Assembly (NCBI GenBank): GCA_013399855.1
Contig: VXAY01003155.1
Location: 936,557-1,000,556, forward strand
Length of the DNA stretch: 64,000 bases
DNA from: Oxyruncus cristatus
Lineage: Eukaryota > Chordata > Aves > Passeriformes > Cotingidae
Direction of reading: 5' to 3'
Below, one piece after another: positions 50,615 through 63,177 of this stretch (the first letter of the stretch is position 1; each line of letters starts with the position of its first letter). The translations under genes were made by a program, and so were the position numbers. The notes beneath the pieces are model-generated. The model was not told the origin of the DNA. It saw only the letters and a list, made by a program, of their open reading frames with translations, and ran no database searches.

Positions 50615-53600
50615 GTAACCTGATCCTCAAAAAAATTCTGTATTCAGAGCCATAGTTTTCAAATATTTTCTAGCTAACATAATTCAATTTCAATTTTATT
50701 TATTTAGATGAAACATAGTAAAGATTGAATGTTAATAAACACTGACTTTGTAATTAATAAGAACTGAAAATCTTAGTAAGTGTACTGTAGAAGATGCAGC
50801 TCAAATAACTCCAATTCATGCAAGTCACATTGGTCTCAGCTTCTTGATTATAAGCAGTAACCATGTCTATTATAGCTAAGATAAATAAACAGATATTTTC
50901 TGACAGTTTAGTGCACAAATGCAACCTCCTAACCCTCACCATCAAAAGGTCAAAAGCTGCAAAACCTAGTCCATTAACCTCTGTAAATGGTTGTGATATT
51001 AAAAACTGTCTCTCAATATCCAAGGGTCATGATCTAGTGCAATAACCATCAGCAATAAAGAATTATTACTATAGTACATTATCCATCTATAAAATGGCCA
51101 TTTATGACACCAGCACATGGGCTATCTGTAACAGAAATGAACCACCCCTTTCTAAGAATCATTGCACACTTTCAATTATGGGGCTATAATATAAGTAGTT
51201 AAAACTTATTAAGTTTTAAAACAGAGGGCAGTAGAAAAAACTGTATAGTAGGAAAATCAAGAAAAACTTACAGGTTAATGCAGCTTAGTAGAAAACAACA
51301 GTTTAAAGTATCATTCTCAGTCTGAGTTCTGAACTGAGATGTAGAAATTTCAGATTTAACTAGGTATCACCTATTACAAGAGATCCATGGATGGGTATAA
51401 GTCTATCAAGATGTAAAGGGGCTCTTTCAGAGAAAGAGTCAGCTAATTTGTTCTTGTAGCAACATTCTCTGGTAGTTAAACAGAGCTTTAGCACTCCAAG
51501 GTGTCTACAAAAGTGGATGAGAGAAAAAACCAAATGGGTCTGAAAAGAAAGAGTATGAATCATGCAACAACACTTTCAGTAGCATCAACATAATTTTGAT
51601 CACAAAAAGTCTATTTTCAGTGAAAAAAGATTCGGGGATGACAATTTAAGAGATATGATACACACCAAAAAAAAAAAACAAAACAAAACAAAAAAAACCA
51701 GTGAATTTTTTGGAACTTAAAAAAAAACCAGAATGGGACAAAAATTTTCTACAAGACATGTATATATCTACAAATATATATGGACAAATAGAAGACTTTT
51801 TTTCGTTTGCATGATGTCTGTTTTTGCTGAGATGGCTTATCTGTGGAAACTTAGACCCGTGAGTTATTTAATCAATCACCAAAACTCTGATGATACATTA
51901 GCTGGAAGACCTGCAAAAATCCAACCCACTCTCTCTTTTAGAGAGCAGCTGGTCTCACTAATTAAAATGGAAAAACTCCATCCATCTTCATTTGCAAAGA
52001 AGTCACCCAGACAGGGACAGAACTTCAGCACCCTGTTGTAGTTTCACAGGATGTCTGAAAGGGCTAGAGAGGAAGTAGAAAATATCCATTTTCAAAATTT
52101 TGACAATAGATATAGAGAAGTCTTTTATTTGTAATTAGATGTGAGAGGTTATCAAAGCTACAAGCAAGTAAGACACCAATTTTGTTTACTCTGTCTTTTT
52201 CCTTTACATTTAATAAAATCCAGCCATGAAGCCAACAAGTGACCTTCAGTAATGGAATTAACTATACCTACATTGTCTTGTCCTTTTTCTTCCAGACACT
52301 GAAAAATACAGAAAGACCAAGACATGAAAATAAGATGCAAATTTTAAATGAGACTATAATTATTTAAGTTTTTGTTACAGTCTTTTTTTCCCTGTAATCT
52401 GCAGTAATAATGAAATATCAGCTAGAATAATACTTATGTGCTCTTTACTGCTTCCATTCCATCAATGAACTTTTCATTTGTTTTCTCCATCTATGAAAGT
52501 GAAAAAGCAAGACTAGATTCAGGGTGGCACTGGGCATTGGGACTCAAAAGTAGAGTATCTACTCAAAAAATGGTTAAGAAGCCAATTATTTATAGCACTT
52601 AGTCTTTTGGAGAACCTAACTGGCCAGTGTTGCTTGCAAAGAGAGGCATTACGAGAGGGTGCCTAAGAGTTAGCCTGGAGATACTGAGACACTGTGATAC
52701 CAAACAGATCAGAAGTAGGCTACCTTTCAGCCCATAGCCTTTCCCCTACAAAAACTCTGTGTAAATAATACTGCATGAGCAGCAGCTACTTTTGCCTCTT
52801 GCAGATACCTCTCCAGTGTAGACCCTGAAGGCAAAGGTCATTGGAAGGTGCATCCTATGGTAGTGGAGGCCAGTTCCTATTCTGTTCTCCAGTCCTTTGT
52901 ACTGAAAGGGAAAGAGTAGAGAATATAGCATGTTGAGTGGCCACAAAGAAATTGTTTTATTAATGAGACTCAATACTGGGTGTTTTACCAGCTGAACACC
53001 TCCTTTTCAATAGGCTTAACAGCTGGCAGGCTCTAGAGGATGCCTTAGAGTATCTCTCTGTTTAAAAGATTCCTGCCAGGCTGGCCCAGCCTATGGTCAG
53101 GGTGCCAGATTGCCTTCATTAAGGGACGTTAAAACACCACGTCAGAATCTTTCTTCTACCACTGTGGTTAATAAAAAATATTAAAGCATAACTTTGTTTC
53201 AGATGTGTCTTCTTTCTCAGAGATGGGCTTATTTTCACTCTTAGTAATGCATCAACTCAAGGATAGTGCTAAGCAAGGCAGACAGGTGTAAATGGTGCAC
53301 ATACATGGACTGGACAAACAAACTTCATTTGGACATTGTCTACAATTCATGTGTAGGTAGTCTTTGAAGCCATAGTACATTTTAAATACGTTTTCTGTGA
53401 AATATGTGCTCGTTTTCCCTGCTTCATGCCTTTTTGTCACTTCCTGATTTTCTCAGCACTACTGAAATATGGTGAAACAAATCTCTTTGATTCTAAAACA
53501 TCCTAGTATAAAATATTGTAATATCTATAAATTATTAAACTGTAAGAAACAGATTTTCCTTGAATAATTTTCTGTCACATAATTATAAATGACCATCCAA

Positions 53601-56600
53601 GCAACTACACATTGTGGGTTTTGTTAATTGTTTTTTACCACTTTTGTAGGTAAAAATGAACATAAAGTCCTTTATATGAGCTACCAAAAGTAGCAAGTGC
53701 TCAGTTGTTTAAGTTATATGAGTTGCTTGAGTTACTGATGATAAGTCCCACATCTCCATAGGAGAGACCATCCTCATTATGATGGAATAGTTGGAGCAAA
53801 GGGTAGAAATAATATGGCACAGTTAAGACTCCAGTCATGGCCTAAACAGATTCAGACATTGTTTTGTCAGTGGATATTTAGGGTCCATGTTTTCAAAATA
53901 TATTGTTTTGGTGAATTTATCTATAAAAGTGCATTCCAGTAATAGATTAAATTGCAGTTATTGTACACACAGAAATTTTTACAAGCATAAAGGTGTTCAT
54001 GGTTTTGGTTCTGTCCATATATTTGTAGGAAGAGCTCCCCTAATTTATTAATTTTTGCAAAATGATCACATCATGACCAGCTAGCATGCTTGACTTGTCA
54101 TGTATAGTATTTACTGAAAAGGGAGATATTTGTCTTTGTCCAGTTCATTTGCATCATACTACTCGGTATACATATTTCTCTCGGTAGTAAGGAATTCAGG
54201 ACATATCTTGACATTTTCCTCTCTTTTTTTATTCAGATGGAAAGAGATTATTTTTATGCTTATACTGCAGATTAGGAATAGTAATGCTCTAAACATAACT
54301 AAAGAAGTGGAAACAGATTAGAACACCACCACCAAAAAACCACATACACTTAGTAGTTAGCTGAAATATGATTTGACAGGTGGAGCAACCACAACTGGCA
54401 AATGATTTATTAAGTATATATTGCTGTGTAATGGACCTTTAGCTAGTTATAATAATTATAATAACCAGATATATTCCATGTCACACTCTGTCAAGAAAGC
54501 TCCTCAGATTGTCTCCCAAAATGGCAAGGTTAGCCAATTCTTTCAGGAGGCTCAATTTTTCTGAGACTTACACATTCAGTCATGGCGCAAGCAACAGAGC
54601 TGATCCCCCTTAAGGGGTTAAACACAGGTCTGTGAGCTGCATAAATATCGATGTTTTAAACAAAATGCCAAATTCAAATTATCTCTATGAAGCTATTTTC
54701 CCAATTGCTGAAAACGTTTAATTTCAGTAGAACCCTTCAGATCAATCTTAGAATGATATGCAACCGAACAAGAAAAAAACAGTATGATCCTTCAATTCAA
54801 AAAAATGCATGCACTTCAGCAAAGCAATTATTGTCATTATAAATCCATAATATATTGTTAATGTTGATCATTAATAATTTCAGGCTCTAATTTGGCAAGG
54901 TCAAAGCTTCACTGACATAAGTTGTTTGCAGTATTTGGAATACTTTGGTAGTTTGTGCTAAAACTGAGTGTAAAAAGTTGGCATATCAATTATAAAGTTA
55001 GTAAGGTCTGCTTTGTTCAAATCTTATGCATTTTCTGTATTTTAATCTGTTCTTAATGTAGAAATAATAATAAGCAAAAATATAACCATAAAACATATTA
55101 CCATAATAGACAAATTAAAAATTAAGGTCTTTTTTTCTTTACTGAACTTTGACTTTTCTCTGTGAGAAGGCACTTTCAGGCATTTTATTACATTATATAT
55201 CATGATATACCATGTGGCTGACAAAAGGGATTTTTATTCTGTTTAGAGCAGTACAAAACCGGGAGAAAAGTCTGCTCCATGACCTTATTGGAATTTGATA
55301 TCCGACTAAGCAGGAATATATATTAAATCATGTCCTTGCTCATAGGTACTTGTGCAAAGTAACTGTTTCAAGATTCTTCTTCCTTTACACAAAGTCTAAA
55401 TATGAAACAAACCTTAGACAGATGCTAGGATCTGCTCAGGGGAAAATTGCTGTATACCACAGAAGATGCACTCCAGAAACCTGGTATATCCCTAACAAAC
55501 TCTCTTCTCATCTCCCACCTTGTATTCTGTAAGTTGAACACTGCACTTTCAATTTTATTTTATTTGGAGGTACCAAGAGTATCTTGAGCTTTTATGTATC
55601 TCTTTGTTTTATTGATCCTCTCTGCACTCTTAAAAATAATGGGTTTTAGAATCCCAGTGCAACTAAAATTTATCTTTCTTACTTTCTTGCTCATTCCGTT
55701 TTAAAGCACGTAAATTTAGTGGATAACCTTTTACATAGTCAGACACAATGACCCAATTTCTAACAACAAAAAAACTCCTGTCTAATTAGAGTTTACTTTG
55801 TTAGAGAAAGGGCACATACACCATTACATACCTCCCATTGTCTCCCTTTTACTAGGTTACCATTTTATATTTTTCTGACAACTTTGTTATCATAATGCTT
55901 TGTGATAGGCGTGTATATCCTCCTTGTGCTGGTGAACTAAAATTCCACTTTCAGTGAGTAAGATTAGTTGTCCATTTAGCCAAAGTTAAATTCATTCTTT
56001 TACTGGTTCAGGAAAGAGGAATGAGCACAATGTTGGAGAGCTGAAGGTGGGAAAAGAAAGGGGCAGAGTGCTAGCTAGGCTGCAGTATTCAGTTACATGT
56101 GAAATGATTTGTAATTCTGAGTAATCACTTAGGACAAGCCCTTGCACCATTTTATCTATACATGACTTTAGGCCAAAGTCAATACTCATAGTAAAATAAT
56201 GAGATGAAGCTAACCGAGCCCCTTTATTAATGCTCCAAGGAGCAAATTTGATGCTTAAGCTTCTCCCATGGAAAGTATCCACTTCTTCCTAACAATGAAC
56301 CGGTGGGTCATGATGGCCAGTAATAACCAGAGTTCTTACCTCCAGAAAATGAGGGAAAAATTTTCTTTCTTATTTGTGCTCCATGTCATGCATTGCCCAG
56401 CTGCACATGATGGCATATGAATTTTGCATTACCTGTAGACTCATTAGAGAAATCTAATTCTCTCTTAATCATTTTTCCTGACTTGGAGAGACGAAATAAA
56501 ACCCCCACACAATGAAAGTCCAATAAATCTGAAGGAAAAAACCAGTATGCTGTTTGAGATCTGTTGTTTTATTCTTAATATTGTCAACACTATGAAGAAA

Positions 56601-56657
56601 TTCAACTATCCTTGGCAATGTAAGAAGTGGGTCCCTCATTGTTGGGTTTTTTTTCAG
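50615..56657. other. Unique AT-rich non-coding DNA
   Basis: About 6 kb with an AAAAC-type tract at 51667-51697 and no recognised transposon, RNA gene or gene. The 102-codon frame at 51733-52041 and the 96-codon minus-strand frame at 55992-56282 have no known domain. Confidence 0.5.
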
Positions 56658-56662
56658 TGTAG
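56658..56662. repeat. 5' target-site duplication of the 56663 LTR
   Basis: TGTAG here is repeated exactly at 57177-57181, directly outside the TG…CA ends of the LTR. Confidence 0.85.
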
Positions 56663-57176
56663 TGTCCTGGTGTCAGCCAAGGACAGGGTTAATTTTTTGC
56701 AGTAGCTATGAGGGGGCAGAGTCTGGAGCCATGTGGGTGTGGCCAAGACCCTAACCTTGTTCTATATCACCTCACCTGATTGTACTGGGCCAGAGGAAAG
56801 GGCGTCTCTCTCTTGCTTCTGAGAAGAGGACTGTCCCTTTCTGCTGGAGCAAGTGTGCTGGACAGAGAGCTGGGGTAATGCTGGTCCTGACTGGAGGGAG
56901 CATTTGGGGTGGTGTGGCTGCAGTCAGATCAAGCTCCCTGTAGTCACTTTTGTATGCTTATGTTACTAATATTGTTGCTGTTGCTGTTACTGTTTGTTTT
57001 CTTATCTCATTGCTGTTTCCAGTAAACTGTTCCTATCTCAACCCATGATCTTTACGTTTTGTGCCTCCTGTTCTCTGCAGCCTCCTGAGGGTAAGGGGAA
57101 ATGAGTGAACGGCTTGTGGTTTTGGAGTCTCAGGGGAGGGAGCACGGGGCAGTAAATTTATTCCTAAACCATGACA
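56663..57176 (+). mobile_element. Solo LTR with perfect 5-base target-site duplication
   Basis: The 514-base segment begins TGTCCTGGTGTCAGCCAAGG and ends TTCCTAAACCATGACA, with TGT…ACA termini and a perfect TGTAG duplication on both sides. Its 3' third (AGTAAACTG as a weak poly(A) signal near 57021, TATCTCAACCCATGATCTTT, GAGTGAACGGCTTGTGG, TAAACCATGACA) matches the layout of the LTR at 31851, so the two belong to related families and both are in plus orientation. The 5' two thirds differ. A 5-base duplication suits ERVL-like elements. No internal retroviral sequence remains. A GTT/GCT-rich stretch lies at about 56970-56997. Confidence 0.88.
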
Positions 57177-57181
57177 TGTAG

Positions 57182-58459
57182 TCACATTATCCCAGGAAGC
57201 TTTTCATATGGCAGCAACTGGTAGTTTTATTTACAGCACCATAAGTAAACATTCTTTGCCCTTGTTTCATTCTTCTGTGGTTGATCATGGTGTGAAATCC
57301 TAGTCATCAAGTGATCCTTCACCCTGGAACATCCAGCTGCTTAACCATAGTTTTGTAACTTGAGATTCTCTCATTCTGCTACAGCTTTCTGTGTAGTCTT
57401 CAGTGTTTCACATCCTGATATATCTCCAATTATACAGCAATAGGCATTGCAATATCCCAGACTGAACATGTATTACCATATGTGAAATGCTATGTGATTG
57501 TTCCATAAATTTAACAGGGACACAATTTCACATATTACATAAAATCAAAGTTTTTGAATTGAATATTGGATTTTAGTGCCTTTAAGCATGCAATTTTTTC
57601 AGGTGACCACAAGAGAATCAGTCAACTAAATTCCTCAGCATTTTAACCAAGTGCATCTGAAAATCTTTCCTGCTACTGAGAATGAGAATGTGCCACAAGC
57701 TGAAATGCTTACATCTACATGTGCAAGATTGCATTCCAGATTCAAACACAAAACTGCCAAAATGGCACAACACTTTAAGCTTCACAAACTCAGATGAACC
57801 TAAAACTTTTAAAAATGTTTCAAGTATCATAATTAAAAGCAAATATCTCATTTCTCACAACATGTCAACAATTTTGAATAAGAGACTGAATCTCATTATA
57901 AGCTTCAGTTTCCACCTTCCATTACCGAAAAGGGAAAGGTTACAATTAGAAACTCATAACAAAGTTCATAAATTTTGCATGAAACTCATAAAATCTGTGG
58001 TGATTTCTTTACACTGGTCCTTAAGAAATCTCACAGTTTGAAAGGACGAATAAACTTTATTTGAAAAAATGTTGGTTTCAACTAATAAGTATTTCTCAGA
58101 AGTCTATCCTCTATATCAAAAAAGAAGTAAAACTGAATAATTTTGTGAAAGAAACCAGCTTCCTCTTCATTTCATCGTTGTTACATTTCACTGATGTTTC
58201 ATTTTGTTTTCATTTAAAACATTTTGTTCAATCAATTAAGAATCTTGACATGATTGCTATCTTTGAATACTGTGTCATATAATAGGTTTAATGCACAGGC
58301 TGTATATACAGATCAAAACCACATTGATTAAAATGCAAGTAAACAAGTTATTTTATTTGCAAAAATAATTAAATAATTTGCTGTTCTGTACCAAATTGTT
58401 CTAGCTGTGCCCCAGTGACAAGTATCACCCTTTTCTGGATCATTCTTCTTGCAATGTTA
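57182..58459. other. Unique AT-rich non-coding DNA
   Basis: Contains an ATG-initiated open frame of 119 codons at 57682-58041 that is serine-, lysine- and asparagine-rich with no recognisable domain. The minus strand is also open over part of it (57618-57851). Treated as chance. Confidence 0.5.
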
Positions 58460-59128
58460 TGCTTCCCCATGCAATACTACAGGTTTGGGGTAGAAGCTGG
58501 AAAACTGAATGGAGGGGAAATGACCTGGGAGGTGCTGGTTGGTAGACACTGAACATAAGCCAGTAGTGTGTTCAGCTGGCTAAGAAGGCCAATGGCATCC
58601 TAGCTTGTATCAGAAACAGTGTGGCCAGCAGAACTAGGAAAATGATTGTCCCTCTGCTCTTGGCACTGGTGAGGCCGTACTTTGAATCCTGTGTTCAGTT
58701 TTGGGCCCCTAACTCCAAGAAAGACATTGAGGTGGTGAAGCATGTCCAGAGAAGGACAACAAAGCTGGTGAACACTCTGAAGCACTAGTCTTACAAGGAG
58801 TGGCTGAGAGAGCTGGAGTTGTTTAGCCTGAAGAAAAGGAGGCTGAGGGAAGACTTTATTAATCTTTACTGCTGCCTGGAAGGAGGTTTATAAGAGGAAA
58901 TGGCCTCAAGTTGCACCAGGGAAGGTTTAGATTGGCTCTTAGGAAATATTTATTCACCTAAAGAGTGATCGGGCACTGGAACAGGCTGCTCAGGCCCATG
59001 GTGGAATCCCCATCCATGGAACCATTCAAAAGACATGCAGATATGGCACTTGGTTTAGTGGTGAACAGGGTGATGCTGGGTTAACAATTGTACTCCAGCC
59101 TTAACAATTCTATGATTCTAGATTCTAA
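58460..59128 (+). mobile_element. CR1 LINE 3' portion
   Basis: A plus-strand CR1 piece of about 670 bases. It opens in the end of ORF2 (CCCCATGCAATACTACAGGT, then GGCCAATGGCATCCTAGCTT, TGTTCAGTTTTGGGCCCC), runs through the 3' region (GGAACAGGCTGCTCAGGCCC) and ends CAATTCTATGATTCTAGATT. Relative to the usual arrangement, a stretch is missing after GGAAGGAGGTTTATAAGAGG, an internal deletion of a few tens of bases. Stops interrupt the coding part, so it is inactive. It is a different CR1 subfamily or age from the copy at 35395, judged by the differing 3' ends. Confidence 0.95.
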
Positions 59129-59479
59129 AGCTCACACACCTGTCCTGAGCTACACAAAACTTCTGGTATCCACCTTTTCTTTTGGTTTTTTTTTTCTCCA
59201 AATACGTCGTTTTGGCTTTTTGGTGTTTTGCCTTCTCTAAAGAGACTGAACTGCTAGTGATTAATGATTCAAACATTTGACCACCTGCAGTGACCATCCA
59301 GGTGCTGTAAGAGACCGGTGTTCATGCCTTAATCAGCAGTGTGCTTTGCCAACAATGTGCAGAGTGGTCACCCAGGCCAGGGGCTGAAGGCTTCCACATC
59401 CAACACCTCAGGCTACCAGCTGGGTGTTAAACAAGGTAAGGAAAGAGGCAAACACTCCAAGGTAGGGTAGTATTTCTTT
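59129..59479. other. Non-coding DNA between CR1 and an LTR-like segment
   Basis: No repeat is recognised. A donor-like AAG/GTAAGG lies at about 59433-59441, without an associated open frame that I would call. Confidence 0.5.
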
Positions 59480-60410
59480 TTCCTTACACAGATGAGTCAG
59501 CTGTGATAACTCCCTGGAACATTCACACCGAGACTGAAGGTATTCAGCCATAATGATGAGCCATAATGAACTGTAATGGGCTCAACTGTACTGATGTAAG
59601 AGACAGCCGCAACATCTTAGAAGGTGTCGAAGACTCCCAAAGTCTCCCGCGCCCCACAGTATTAAATCATCCAGTGTAAAACTCCCCACTCCAGGGACAG
59701 TGCTGGAGGTGTTCCCACCTGAACCTAACTGTATATAAATCTGAATGTCGGGGCTTCGCCCATCACCCAAGGCTTCCACCACCTCAATGAATCTGGACTG
59801 CAACCACTCGAGAGGACTACAATCACCACTTCAACCAACGAAGACCAAAATTGCAACAACCAAGTCTCATCTCTGGGTCCAATGTGTGTCTTGCAGGTCC
59901 TTCCAGTCCCCTGGGGGGTCTGCAGCCCTGCTCCGACTGCCTGTACCAGCACTGCAGCCTCACTCAGCACCATGCAAGCATCTGCCTATTTCAAATCCCA
60001 GCTTATCCACTATTTCCTGCCAGTGCTGACTCTCCAGCTGTTCCTGCGCGGTTTCTGGATGTGGGAGAGGCAAACCACATGGAAGGATGACCATCTTGTC
60101 TCTGTTCTGTGGCCACGTGTTTTTTTTCCCGGAAGGGGAGGCTGGCCACCATTTAAATTTGATCTGGGTGGTGGGGCTTGGGAAATTCCTCCTCATCGGT
60201 TGGTTTAACCCAGTTTTATCAGTATTGTTATTAGAATTCTTCTTGGTAAAGAGTTATTTTTTCTCTTACATCCGGAGATATTTGGTCTGCATTGGAGAAA
60301 CCAGGGGTATTGAATTCAAGGGAGGAGACTTCTGTCCGAGGTCTCTGCCCCTCCAAATTGTCTCGGAGACAACACCTCATGGCACAACTGAGGACCACAT
60401 TTCCATTTAG
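59480..60410 (+). mobile_element. Probable LTR-derived segment, ends unresolved
   Basis: This stretch is visibly richer in G and C than its surroundings. It has a TATA box (TATATAA, 59732-59738) after CCCACTCCAGGGACAG and ends in a T-rich then GC-rich section (GGTAAAGAGTTATTTTTTCT, TCTCGGAGACAACA near 60360-60374). That order resembles U3-R-U5 of a retroviral LTR in plus orientation. Several overlapping open frames on both strands (up to 108 codons) have no known domain and suggest GC-driven openness. No target-site duplication was found, so both borders are approximate. A different repeat class or a promoter with a non-coding transcript is also possible. Confidence 0.4.
59732..59738 (+). promoter_or_regulatory. 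TATA box of the 59480-60410 segment
   Basis: TATATAA in AACTGTATATAAATCTG, with GC-richer DNA on both sides. It is the clearest core-promoter-like motif in this part of the window. Confidence 0.35.
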
Positions 60411-62970
60411 CGCCTGCACTGATTTTTGATGTAGATTCCTGTTGTATGTCTAAATCAGGTTCTATGTCGAGGGGGCCATTTTGTAAGTGATTTAAAAGTA
60501 TACACAACGATATTAGATTAGACGTCCAGTAAATCCAAGATTTTACCTCCAGTAAATCCAAGAGGAGCAATCAATTCCATAATTTGACTTCCATAGTTTG
60601 AATAAGCTAAAGAAGTCTGATGGATAAACTTGTTCTGTAATTTAGCTGTAGTCTACTTAATTTCTAGTCAAATGCTTGCTTAATTAATTGGAAGCAAAAG
60701 TTATATTTTTTGGATGTTATTTTTATTGAATTTTATGTTGACATTATTTGCTGCTCATATGTTTACTTTTACAATTATCTGATGAGAATTATTGTTCCTC
60801 TACATTTTTTCTGGAACTGCACATTATGGAAGATTTTCATAATGTTATTTCATACTGTGATAGTTTGGAGCTAAAGGAAGTATGGACTATTCTGACAAAC
60901 ATTATACACTCAGTAAATACGTTTCAACTTTAGGAAACAAACAAGCACTGTTTATAACCTTCTCATTTTTTTCCCTTGTCTTGTTAATAGAAAGAAAAAT
61001 TGAAAACAGAACAGAACAATATGTTTTGAGTAATGTGGAGAGAACCAGATTTACAGGAAAGAAGCCAACATGTATCACATAAATTTATCATGTAGCTTAA
61101 AATGAAGCAAAAAAACCCCCTCAAAAGCAAACTGTGAAGTCTTGCACAGCTTGCAGGGGAAACCACAACCTTTTGATTATCTGAATTTTCTCTGAAGCAG
61201 AAATAGTGCAGGTAAAACACTAAAAATCAGATAAAAAGTTTGTGCCTTACTTTAGACATGGCAAGTTATAAGTGCATGTTCTGCTTGGATAACCAGAATT
61301 TTACCAACAAAAAATCTTTCTATCTATATATCTCAAGAAATCTTCTTTCCCAAGCCTGAACACATAATTCTCTGGATATCTTCTACCGAGGAAGAAATGT
61401 GTAATTGGATTATTGGTAAATAAATATCACTGGGAAGGAGTTAGTAAAAAAGATGCTGCCTTTAAAAACTGTGTATGGATGATTGGACAATTGAATAGAC
61501 AATTGTGGTTAACTTTGTGAAGCTATTGATATGGACTAGGCTTTAGAAAGCCTATTTGCAAAAGGCCTACTAGCCATGAAGGGAAGTGCTGTATAATCCT
61601 TCAACCAATGGGTTAAAAGCCACAGTAAGGCACAATCTAGTGCCTAAAAATACATCTCTCAGTTTCATCTTCTTCCTGGTAAGAAACTTAGAAAGAACAC
61701 TGTCATGGTGTGAAAACATCTATGTGGGGCAAACGCATCTAGGTCATGCAGAAAACAGTGTGTTGCCGTAGCTATCATTAGTGTAATACACTTCACAGCA
61801 AGTCCTACTGTGATCTAAATTCAGGCCCAGTGGGTGCTGCACTATTGACTTCAATGAAGCTGCACCTGCTTATGCCCTCTCTGAATCAGTCCCTGCATCT
61901 AAAAGAAGAATAGTATTTAAATCACTGCCATTCACTGAACACTATTTCAACAGCCTCTCAGTGTGAATTCCTGCTATAAAATATCTGGTTTGTGGTAGCC
62001 ATCTATTCTTTCCCACACTATTTGCCCTCCTCTCCATCATTCCTCAAAGCAAACTGCTTTTGGTAACACTGATCCAGTCACTGAGGCAGACGAAAGTCAC
62101 AGCCAACATGAGGGATGATTGTCTCATGCACTAGAAAGCTATTTTGGCTGCTGACACAAAGTTTGGTTGCTTCTAGAGAGTGCCAGGCACACCTTGTAAT
62201 TTTTTCAATGTCCAGGCTAGTACCTGTTTATCTAAATCTTGTCAAGTAGTTAACAATCTTCATTTTGAGGAAAAAAATTTATTGCATATCCTTTTTCTCT
62301 GTATATATTTTAATTGCTAGAGTACATTAGGCCTATTAAATGTCTTTCTGGCTAAGAAAAATTAAATGACACTTTAAGATATCAGCATCTGAGAACTAGG
62401 CTGTGAGTGTGACTAATGGATGTTTCTCCATCTGCTCAGTGAGGTGATCCTACCACTGACACATTCTTCTAATGGTATTTGATACCTGCATCTGTGTGCC
62501 TGAGTATTTCCTTCCTACTGGTTGCACTATCTGACTTGTCTCTCTTCATTTCTGCTTCATCTTACTCTGAACCTGATCTCTGGTTCTGAACAGATTTTCT
62601 CACCTTGCCCCTCAAAAGCTTATGGTGTTCTGTTTCCTAGTGTTTTACAGGTACAAAAAAAGATCTTTATATAATCTTTATAAAATTTTCATAACATTCT
62701 GAGATGGCTTCCCTAATCTAGTGGTGGAATACAGGTACACTTAAAGTAAAAAATGCAGAAACCCTGTTTTACACAGATAACTGAAAGATCCATCACTTCC
62801 TGGTGGGCATAAGATACTACCAAAAGAGAATGGTAGCATGAATATGGACCATGCCCATACAAATGCTCATGAGTTGACTGCCACCATGGCACAACACAGT
62901 ATATTCTCTGTTCCCCTTTCCTGAGAGGTGAGGAACACTTCAGCTACCTATACGTCAATTAACCCTGCAG
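60411..62970. other. Unique AT-rich non-coding DNA
   Basis: A short direct repeat CCAGTAAATCCAAGA occurs at about 60527 and 60550. No other repeat or gene is recognised. Confidence 0.5.
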
Positions 62971-63177
62971 TCTCCTTTGCGCGGCACAAGAGTTACAGTA
63001 ACATCTGCCAAATGTATAGAATCCAGTTCAGCATGGCTGAGGGGGAGAAAAGAACGGGAGGGAGCAGCTGAGTTGCAGCCTGCTTGCAACCTTCTGGACA
63101 AGACTTTGTTCCAACAAGCAGAAGAAGGAAAATTTTTGGCTGAGAAAGACTCTGAACTTCGCTCTTCTACTTCCCAG
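62971..63177 (+). other. Weak exon candidate ending at a consensus splice donor
   Basis: The sequence CAG/GTAAGT at 63175-63183 is a textbook splice donor. Upstream, CCCTGCAG at 62963-62970 could be an acceptor, although its pyrimidine tract is poor. One frame is open from at least 62977 to the donor and beyond (to 63270), ending at the donor in phase 0, with charged sequence such as EEGKFLAEKDSELRS just before it. I recognise no family. It could be an untranslated or non-coding RNA exon, or chance. Confidence 0.2.

Noticed and set aside
57682..58041. 119-codon ATG-initiated plus-strand open frame
   Set aside because: Biased toward Lys, Ser and Asn as expected from AT-rich DNA. No domain, no splice borders, and partly open on the other strand.
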